Notes under the pieces: generated by a model
The model's input: the letters and a program-made list of their open reading frames with translations, nothing else
Database searches by the model: none
What the model was told of the DNA's origin: nothing
Shown here: positions 20,300-25,321 of the stretch, piece after piece
Layout of the letters: each line of letters starts with the position of its first letter
How positions within the stretch are numbered: position 1 is the first letter of the stretch
Made by a program: the position numbers and the translations under genes
Assembly: GCA_003049465.1 (NCBI GenBank)
Contig: PYSS01000232.1
Coordinates: 1 to 25,321 of the forward strand
Length of the DNA stretch: 25,321 nt
Direction: 5' to 3'
Origin: Magnaporthiopsis rhizophila
Taxonomy: Eukaryota > Ascomycota > Sordariomycetes > Magnaporthales > Magnaporthaceae

Positions 20300-21700
20300 A
20301 ATTTCCCAGAATTTTGTTAAATTTAGCTTTTTTTCCTGGACTTGCAATAAATATATTTGGCCCAAAAATTGTTCCATTTTTATATTTGTATTTGGATTTT
20401 TTTTAGGATTATTAACCAAAATATCCAATATACCTTTATTTTGGGCTAACTTTTCGAACTTCTTGTTTTGCTTAGCAAATTTTTCTATTATCGGTATGCA
20501 ATTATTATAATATTTAATTTTCTTAAATTTCCTCGAAATTTAAGCCGTTATATTATCCTTTTTTTCGAATATTATAAAACCGGTGGCAATATTAATTTTC
20601 CTTTTATTATTAACCCGAAATTGGTTAATTTGCCATATTATAACAAACCGTTATTTAAAATAATACCCTATAGTATTTTTATTAAAATAATAAATTATAT
20701 AATTTTTATTAAAATAATAAATTTAGCTAAATAATGCTCCGGGGCACAGGCTTTTAATTATTATTTATCCAGCCATTTTGGATAATTCCGGGGTTATAGG
20801 CTTATAATTTTTTGGTATATTTTTTCGATATAAAATAATTGCCTGTTACTTTTTTTATAAACAATCCTTTTTAATATGCCTTTTTTTTATATTTAAAATA
20901 TTTCCCGTTTTTCGGGCTTTTAAACCTAATATACTTTTATTCCTTATACTGGTATATAATTCCTGCATTAAAATTTATAAATCCAAAATGCATACCGTAA
21001 ACCGTAAATTATTATTATTTTGCCTTTTTTTAATTGGTTTTATTATTTTGTATTATTAGCTTGGTTTGCTGGGCTTTTTTTTCCAAGTATTATTTGTATA
21101 ATTTATTATTAATATAAATGGCTATAATAATATAATCGATAAAATTTTTAAATTGTTCCTGTTTAAATAATTTATTTTTCATATTATTTTTTAGCTTTTG
21201 GTAAAACTGGATTATTTTAATATTTTTTATCCAGTTAAATTTATTAACAAATTGTTAAAATTTGGAAATATAAATTAATACGGGGCCCTTTTACCAAAAT
21301 TAAAACAATTTTTTTTCGGCCACCCGTTTTTTGTTAATTTATCCAAAAATTTTGGCAATTTTTTCTCCGAATTTTTTAAAATCGGCAAATATTAGCTTGG
21401 TTTTTTTTGGACTTATTATACCCTTTTAAATAATTAAATCAAATAAATTCGAACCAATTTTTAACCTTACCATCCAAATATATAGCTATATAAGTAATTT
21501 TCTATTTTTCCCGCTAAAAATAATCTCGATAAAATAAAAAATACCCTTTATATTCGGTCAGAAACATTTTAATTTTATTTTATTTTTTATTATATTTATT
21601 AAGCAAAAGGAATTTGTAAAATTTAACGGCAATATAAGGCTTGGTTTAAATTTTCTTAAATTTTTCGATTTTCGTAATAAATATTTATATGGCTGCCGAA
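20300..21700 (-). pseudogene. B gag, RIP-inactivated
   Basis: The gag is collinear with that of A. The segment KITYIAIYLDG (about 21465-21510) matches KITYIVMHLDN of A, with Met-His changed to Ile-Tyr by RIP. The zinc knuckle lies at 20861-20900. Stops are dense; start and end cannot be fixed. Confidence 0.78.
20861..20900 (-). other. B gag zinc knuckle, two ligands kept
   Basis: On the minus strand the ligands read Tyr (20898-20900), Tyr (20889-20891), His CAT (20876-20878) and Cys TGT (20861-20863). There are 10 instead of 12 bases between the second and third ligand, a 2-bp loss in an A-run that also shifts the frame. Confidence 0.75.
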
Positions 21701-21813
21701 AAATTGCTGTATAATTTGCCGATAATAATAATATTTTCGGATTTTTTGCTAATAATTGATATAATTGCTACTGTTTATTATCTCCGGTAAATACTGAACA
21801 GGATTAATCAAAA
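21701..21813 (-). other. B leader between 5' LTR and gag
   Basis: The sequence after the LTR (minus strand) repeats that of A almost base for base: TTTTGAT, AATCCTGTTCAG, TATTTACCGGAG. The hairpin arms are weakened by G-to-A changes. No tRNA-complementary primer site was recognised. Confidence 0.5.
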
Positions 21814-22313
21814 CATTACAAATAATTTTCTGCTTTTAGGGTAAAATATATTAAAAAAAATATTAAACAGTATAATTTTTACAAAATTGCTTTGTGCTAA
21901 AAACTGGGATAATAATAAAAATTTCGATTGCTTATCTAAAAGGGTGTTTTGGAGCTAATTTAGATTAATTAATACCAAGGCCTTAATTAAAATTACCTAA
22001 TATAATAAAAAACCCTTGCCTTATATACCCGTGGTCCTTTCCTACTTTGTTTATACCAATTTTTGGATTTGTTGCTCTGTTACAAATCCATAAAGTTTTG
22101 GATTTATTGCTTTATTACAAATCTATAAATCCTTGGATCTATTGCTCTGTTATAAATCCACAAAACCTGATTAGGTAAGCGCCCAATCACATAATTTCTT
22201 TGCATAACCTGGCTTTAATTACTCGGCCCCTGGCCTTTATAAGTGCGGGGTAAAGGTATCCTGCTGGGGGTTAGCCCCAGCCCTTCTGTCCCCTGCCAGC
22301 TGTGGTCGTAACA
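21814..22313 (-). repeat. 5' LTR of element B
   Basis: This 500-bp LTR matches 14975-15474. Its inner end (21814-21960) is the most mutated LTR segment in the window; even the terminal TGTTAC reads CATTAC. The outer end (22150-22313) is GC-rich and well kept. A TATA box (TATATAA on the minus strand, 22020-22026) and the stem-loop (TTAATTAA arms at 21965-21972 and 21983-21990) are present. Confidence 0.93.
22063..22167. repeat. Three 35-bp tandem repeats in the U3 of B (5' LTR)
   Basis: Units at 22063-22097, 22098-22132 and 22133-22167 each start TTGGAT and have the core TTGCTCTGTTACAAATCCA or its mutated forms. The period is exactly 35 bp. They sit upstream of the TATA box on the minus strand. 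Confidence 0.78.
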
Positions 22314-22318
22314 CCAAC
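22314..22318. repeat. Target-site duplication of element B, right copy (CCAAC)
   Basis: This is an exact repeat of 14970-14974. Confidence 0.93.
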
Positions 22319-22517
22319 GTTCTTCTTTTGCGGTTTTTAGCTTTTTTTTCACCCGGGTGTGTTAAGTGTTATAAATAAGGAGGTGCTTGGGTAACGGGCC
22401 CAGAATGTTATAATGGGAGCAACCAAAATAAATGCACTGTTTATAGCACGATTAATTACGGAAAAATGCATTGCATTAAATAAGGCTATCGGTTTTATAA
22501 TTGGAACAAAAGGGCAT
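22319..22517 (-). pseudogene. Antisense gene of element A, 5' part (Cys cluster)
   Basis: It starts with ATG at 22515-22517 (minus) as M-P-F-C-S-N-Y. It continues through a Cys-containing segment (SCYKQCIYFGCSHYNILGPL) to KKKLKTAKEE, where B is inserted. The 199 nt here plus 257 nt at 14718-14974 make 456 nt, 152 codons with stop. The Cys pattern (C-x2-C near the start, then a second C-x2-C about 25 residues later) suggests a small metal-binding module. Of the three internal stops, the first (TAA) sits where a Gln codon is likely. Confidence 0.65.
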
Positions 22518-22721
22518 AATAACGGGGAATAAAATAATAAAAGCAAAAAGGTTATTCCGACGGACAGTCGAGGATGCTGGTTTATATTTTTGCACCCGGC
22601 CAGATATTTTGTTAAAAAGAAGGGAACGGAAGATGGTGAGGAAAGAAAGTATTTATTACTGATAGAAAAAATGGGGCTGCAGGTATGGCCAAAGGGATTT
22701 GGCCTAGAAGGGGAAACCTGA
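22518..22721 (+). other. A 3' region with polypurine tract
   Basis: AGAAGGGGAAA at 22706-22716 is the likely polypurine tract, 5 bp before the TG of the 3' LTR; B has the matching place at 15475-15490. The rest is the upstream (5') side of the antisense gene and is less mutated than gag-pol. Confidence 0.6.
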
Positions 22722-23178
22722 TGTTATAACTATATCTGGCAGGGGGCAAAAGGGCTAGGGCTAACCCCTAACGGTACACTTTTACCCTGCAATTATAGGG
22801 AACCAAAGGTTATATAATTAAAGTCAGGGTGAGCAAAAAATCACGTGACCAGATATTTACCTAAGCATAATAATATATTTGTTATAAATATAGTAGATAT
22901 AGTATAATAATATATTTGTTATGAATATAACAAATATGGCACAAATATAGTACGGAGATTTATGGGTATATAAAAAAGGGTTTTCTTTTTATTAAATAGC
23001 TTTGATTGAGGCTTCGGTATTAATTAACCTAAGTTAGCTCCAAGGCATTCCTTTGGGCAAGCAATCGAGACCTTTGTTATTACCCCAGTTCCCAGCACAA
23101 GGCGACCTTGTGGAAACCATACTGCTTAATACCTTTCCTAGCGTACCCTACCCTAGGAGCAGAGAACCGTTTGTAACA
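22722..23178 (+). repeat. 3' LTR of element A
   Basis: This 457-bp LTR matches 8625-9081. Here the inner start (22722-22970) is the mutated end, and the outer end (23010-23178, e.g. CCTAGGAGCAGAGAACCG) keeps the GC states, the mirror image of the 5' LTR. Confidence 0.93.
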
Positions 23179-23183
23179 CTTTT
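23179..23183. repeat. Target-site duplication of element A, right copy (CTTTT)
   Basis: This pairs with CCTTT at 8620-8624, with one C-to-T difference. Confidence 0.75.
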
Positions 23184-23564
23184 TTCAAATAACAGTGCAA
23201 TTTAAATTACCCAAAAGCTGAAAAATACACCTTATTTTCCACATATCCCTTATCGAACCCTACCGAGCGGGTATTTAGGGCTGCCCCGATCCTAATCAAA
23301 TATTTAGGAATGCTTCCCCCGTTAAAGGAAAATATAATATAAAAAAAATCGTAAATTTCCGAATTAAGCAAAATTTTATCAAATACCGCGTGAAATAAAA
23401 AGGGTACAACTTAAAAAATAACACCTGGGAACTTTATAACAGCTTTTTTAGCAAAAGAGCATAACAAAAAATCGCCCTTTTCTATCAGCGGCACCCCGGC
23501 AAACCCAAAAACCCCAGGGCCCAGGATATACAACCCGAGGCAGGTCTTTAAAAAAAAGGGAGGT
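23184..23564 (+). pseudogene. X pol, 3' part: chromodomain and polypurine tract
   Basis: After A, the X frame resumes with KLKNTPYFPHIPYRT, matching the linker that precedes the chromodomain in gypsy pol (usually SWKIHPVFHVSLLEPY). The chromodomain lies at 23333-23507: IKYRVK and stop (former Trp), KGY, NNTWELYN, then FYQRHPGKPK, a typical fungal chromodomain end. The chromodomain targets integration to histone-marked chromatin. A polypurine tract (23550-23563) ends 1 bp before the LTR. X has no room for the antisense gene found in A and B. Confidence 0.85.
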
Positions 23565-23881
23565 TGTATCACACGAACATAACCTTAACAATCATTGGGG
23601 CGCTTATAGGGGCCGCTAACGGAAGCATAAAAACCTCGCAATAAATAAGCGCCTAATCCCGCACTTGGGGGATGCGCCTTCGGAACGCGTACCCTAGTCC
23701 GGGATCAGTACCCGAATCAGAAGCGTACGGGCCCCCAGCCCTTTTATATAACAGGGGCTGCTTAAGGGCCCTGGATCGCTGAAAAAAAAGGTTTTTCCCT
23801 CAAGCATTTCTTGAAACTTTAGAAGATTTATTAGCAAATACAGGATCTTCCTCAAGCCTGCACTCTTGCACCCTTGTTACA
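23565..23881 (+). repeat. 3' LTR of element X
   Basis: This 317-bp LTR matches 1482-1796. Its inner start carries most of the A/T states (about 19 of 24 differing sites in the first half by hand count) and its outer end keeps the C/G states (about 10 of 13). On the minus strand the sulfatase frame runs into it and stops at 23852-23854. Confidence 0.92.
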
Positions 23882-23886
23882 GTAAT
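23882..23886. repeat. Target-site duplication of element X, right copy (GTAAT)
   Basis: This is an exact repeat of 1477-1481. Confidence 0.9.
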
Positions 23887-24185
23887 AAAACGCATACCTG
23901 AACTCAACCCCTGGGTCATACATGCCCGTCTCGGCAAAATAGACCTCCCAATGCGCGATCAACCTCTCCAAAATCTCGGGCTCCTCCGCCAGGTCGTGGC
24001 TCACCTGGGTCCTTTTCCATATTGTACAGCGCCCAGCGGTCGTGGCCCCGAGGCTTGGCCATGTACAGCGCCTTCCAGGGCCCTTCACGGATGGCGCGCA
24101 ACCCGAACAGCTCCCAGCCCGTAATCTGTTTTTCTTCATCGAGCCGGCGTAAAACCAAATCACGCAGGGTAGCTTGCCGTTCGAT
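23882..24185 (-). pseudogene. Arylsulfatase-like C-terminal fragment, frameshifted and interrupted by X
   Basis: On the minus strand the fragment reads ITGWELFGLRAIREGPWKAL, then RWALYNMEKDPGE, and after a one-base shift HDLAEEPEILERLIAHWEVY and AETGMYDPGVEFRYAFYY. This is the conserved C-terminal end of fungal type I arylsulfatases (sulfate-ester hydrolases), about 100 of the usual 550-600 residues. One extra base at 23999 breaks the frame between DPGE and HDLAEE. Homology ends at 24185, where TAG (24186-24188) precedes it; this could be a splice acceptor, but nothing sulfatase-like is seen further upstream. The catalytic N-terminal part, with the formylglycine site, is absent from the window. 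X is inserted at the very 3' end. GC content is normal, so the break is not due to RIP. Confidence 0.78.
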
Positions 24186-24854
24186 CTAGAGGCCGCGAAC
24201 AGTATATGAGGTACCAAGAGAATCAACAGCGCCGCTTCTGGCCCTTTTATAAAGCATTTCAGGCTTTCTGGGTAAGTCGTTTTCTCCAAATGCGAGTTGC
24301 TAAAAGACAAGATTGAACGAAAGATTGGACACTTGGCGCAAGGGGTTTCACTCGACGAGGTATGGCACCCGACAGACTCCAGCAGTACGAGCGCCAGGTA
24401 AAGGAACTCGAAGTCGTTACGGCGCGCATCGATCAGAATGGGGCACTACAGGCCGTCGAAATTAAAAAACTGCCTTGCCGCCATCTTGGATAACATTGAA
24501 AATGCCAAGAAAATCCTAACGAAGTTCCAACAGTCGCGTCGGGCGCAATAGCACTGGGCTATAATGAGTGGCGGCTTGACCCCCCCTGAACGTCCACGGC
24601 GCTCGCAATCCAGCCGGTAAAAAAGCTTGTACCATCGTAGCTGTTGGTCATCGAAGCAGGCACGGCGCGCGGTAACGCCGCAGTTCAGGCACTGGTAGGA
24701 TAAAGTCCTTGGGCAATCATAGCAAAAGACACAATTCCACAGTAGTGTAATCGCCGGGCCTGCCAAAATCACGACCGGCATCTCCAGTATCCGTAGGTAG
24801 GCATCGATCCGCCCCAAGCCCTCCTGCGGCCGCGGGACTCAGGCAGAGCAGGCC
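24186..24854. other. Right flank, unassigned sequence
   Basis: A plus-strand frame from ATG 24362 encodes about 40 residues of a helical, charged sequence (DRLQQYERQVKELEVVTARI). It continues one base out of frame after an A-run near 24462 as LAAILDNIENAKKILTKFQQ to TAG at about 24549. This could be a broken coiled-coil protein; the family is not recognised. The opposite strand (24446-24817) has a Cys-rich frame that I could not support as a gene. No mutation signature is visible. Confidence 0.35.
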
Positions 24855-24965
24855 CGGGGTATAAAAATGTCAGATAGAACCTCCCTAGACAGTTCTTGAC
24901 TGAGGCTTCGGCATCAGTCAACCTAAGTTAGCTTCCAGGTATCCCTTGGAGCCAGCACCTTCCTT
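24855..24965 (+). repeat. Un-RIPped relic of an A/B-type LTR (core promoter part)
   Basis: TATAAAA at 24860-24866 is followed 36 bp later by a segment (24896-24938) that matches the LTRs of A (23002 onward) with about five differences. All five differences are C or G here against T or A in A, that is, the pre-RIP state. Similarity fades after about 24960, and the true LTR ends are not identified; a GTTACA at 25011-25016 could be the 3' end. It has the same orientation as A. Confidence 0.6.
24896..24921 (+). promoter_or_regulatory. C(UUCG)G-type stem-loop in the LTR relic
   Basis: TTGACTGA (24896-24903) and TCAGTCAA (24914-24921) form a perfect 8-bp stem. The middle GGCTTCGGCA adds a G-A mismatch, two GC pairs and a TTCG loop closed by C-G, the very stable tetraloop type in RNA. 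The same place in A and B keeps pairing despite RIP. Confidence 0.6.
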
Positions 24966-24986
24966 GAACACATCAATTCTTGGCAT

Positions 24987-25001
24987 TGCACTGTTAGTGC
25001 A
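24987..25001 (+). other. Short inverted repeat in the right flank
   Basis: TGCAC (24987-24991) and GTGCA (24997-25001) flank a TGTTA loop, 30 bp after the LTR-like relic. It may belong to the relic's U5; it is too short to say more. Confidence 0.3.
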
Positions 25002-25016
25002 CACAGCCAAGTTACA

Positions 25017-25321
25017 TACAAATCCTTAACACCCGCCAATTCAGCGGCCCAACACCAACTCCACGCCCGCCCACGGCGCTGGCGACGGCGCCATGCCGCC
25101 GCTAGCGCCTCCCCTAGCCAGTAGGGTGGCGCACGCTATCCTCCGCGGCCCTTCGGCCCGGAGGCGCGCGTTGCTACCGCACCGGCCTCCGCGCACTCCA
25201 GCGCACACGCATGCGAACACGCTGTCCCCGTTGCGGAATGAGCAACATCCGACAGGGCCCGAACAGGGCCAGGAAGGCCTCTTCGGCGTCGGCGCCGACA
25301 CAGGCGGCCACTTCCCTCCCC
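25017..25321. other. GC-rich right end without a recognised gene
   Basis: The composition is GC-rich and unmutated. Both strands have open frames (for example 25041-25301 minus), but I recognise no domain. A plus-strand CPRCGMSN segment near 25222 is a lone C-x2-C and not enough to call. Confidence 0.4.

Larger units (their letters stand above)
14975..22313 (-). mobile_element. Element B: chromodomain Ty3/gypsy retrotransposon in reverse orientation, inserted in A
   Basis: B is 7339 bp with two 500-bp LTRs, an exact CCAAC duplication and no inner insertion. Being innermost, it is the youngest of the three. On the minus strand the order is 5' LTR (21814-22313), leader stem-loop, gag, protease, RT, RNase H, integrase, chromodomain, antisense gene, 3' LTR (14975-15474). 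It parallels A across the whole interior but is a distinct subfamily by its U3. It is equally RIP-mutated, so RIP acted after the last insertion. Confidence 0.94.
8625..23178 (+). mobile_element. Element A: chromodomain Ty3/gypsy retrotransposon, RIP-mutated, inserted in X pol
   Basis: A has 457-bp LTRs at 8625-9081 and 22722-23178 with perfect TGTTAC...GTAACA ends in the left copy. Its own sequence is 8625-14974 plus 22319-23178, 7210 bp; the rest is element B. It contains gag (about 9180-10480), pol (about 11380-14708) with a chromodomain, an antisense gene between pol and the 3' LTR, and a polypurine tract (22706-22716). It shares leader, coding plan and antisense gene with B but has a different U3. 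Insertion into X and not the reverse is shown by the X frame and duplicated target site on both sides. Confidence 0.93.
1482..23881 (+). mobile_element. Element X: chromodomain Ty3/gypsy retrotransposon, RIP-mutated, host of the nest
   Basis: X is framed by GTAAT duplications and LTRs of 315 bp (1482-1796) and 317 bp (23565-23881) with TG...CA ends. Its own sequence is 1482-8624 plus 23184-23881, 7841 bp in total; the rest is element A, which carries element B. The order along the plus strand is leader and long gag region, zinc knuckle (5261-5302), protease, reverse transcriptase, RNase H, integrase, then (beyond the A insertion) the chromodomain, polypurine tract and 3' LTR. Every domain carries stops and frameshifts, and catalytic Asp codons are changed to Asn. 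It is the oldest layer, because the other two elements lie inside it. Its LTR sequence and gag differ from those of A and B, so it is a separate family. Confidence 0.93.

Noticed and set aside
22349..22546. A 65-codon open frame on the minus strand
   Set aside because: It overlaps the antisense gene of A in a different frame, and its sequence does not match B. The frame starting at ATG 22517 does.
1700..23550. Mitochondrial, centromeric or low-GC foreign DNA as the cause of the AT-richness
   Set aside because: LTR pairs differ only by transitions, the elements are flanked by precise duplications, and nuclear-type genes lie on both sides. RIP explains this better.
24446..24817. A 123-codon minus-strand frame with several C-x2-C pairs
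   Set aside because: The Cys spacing fits no family I know, and half of it is antisense to the coiled-coil-like plus frame. The evidence is not enough to call a gene.
1..25321. CRISPR arrays, tRNA or rRNA genes, bacterial operons
   Set aside because: No regularly spaced repeats with unique spacers, no cloverleaf with a conserved TTCRA loop, and no Shine-Dalgarno-linked gene runs were seen. The tandem repeats in the LTRs have no spacers.

Overview
The window looks like a filamentous ascomycete chromosome. GC-rich flanks (about 1-1480 and 23890-25321) bracket roughly 22.4 kb of very AT-rich DNA in which C-to-T and G-to-A transitions have destroyed almost every reading frame. That is the signature of repeat-induced point mutation (RIP). 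Small introns with fungal RCTRAC-type branch sites, chromodomain Ty3/gypsy elements and an arylsulfatase remnant agree with this. No species is proposed.

Layout. Positions 682-1273 (+) carry a small three-exon gene for a protein with tandem viroplasmin / RNase H1 N-terminal-type domains. Converging on it is the 3' end of an arylsulfatase-like pseudogene on the minus strand, whose last codons lie at 1453-1481 and whose remaining body lies at 23882-24185. The two pieces are separated by a three-deep nest of LTR retrotransposons, each layer framed by a 5-bp target-site duplication (TSD). Element X (+, 1482-23881, TSD GTAAT) sits in the sulfatase. Element A (+, 8625-23178, TSD CCTTT/CTTTT) sits in the pol gene of X. 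Element B (minus, 14975-22313, TSD CCAAC) sits in the 3' region of A. With inserts removed, X is 7841 bp, A 7210 bp and B 7339 bp. The right flank holds the sulfatase fragment, an un-RIPped relic of an A/B-type LTR (about 24855-24965), and sequence I could not assign.

All three elements are chromoviruses (Ty3/gypsy with a C-terminal chromodomain in pol). Gag, protease, reverse transcriptase, RNase H, integrase and chromodomain can be traced in order through stops and frameshifts. None can be active: catalytic Asp codons have become Asn, and zinc ligands (Cys, His) have become Tyr. A and B are related subfamilies in opposite orientation, so together they form an inverted repeat with arms of about 5.6 kb.

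The most unusual content is a third, antisense gene in A and B. It lies between pol and the 3' LTR, runs opposite to gag-pol, and ends exactly 9 bp from the pol stop in both elements. It would encode about 145-151 residues with an N-terminal Cys cluster followed by a charged coiled coil. Other structure beyond gene content: mutation density falls towards the outer edge of all six LTRs; a C(UUCG)G-type hairpin lies 35-36 bp after the TATA box of the A/B-type LTRs; and the U3 regions of A and B carry unrelated tandem repeats that both have 35-bp units.
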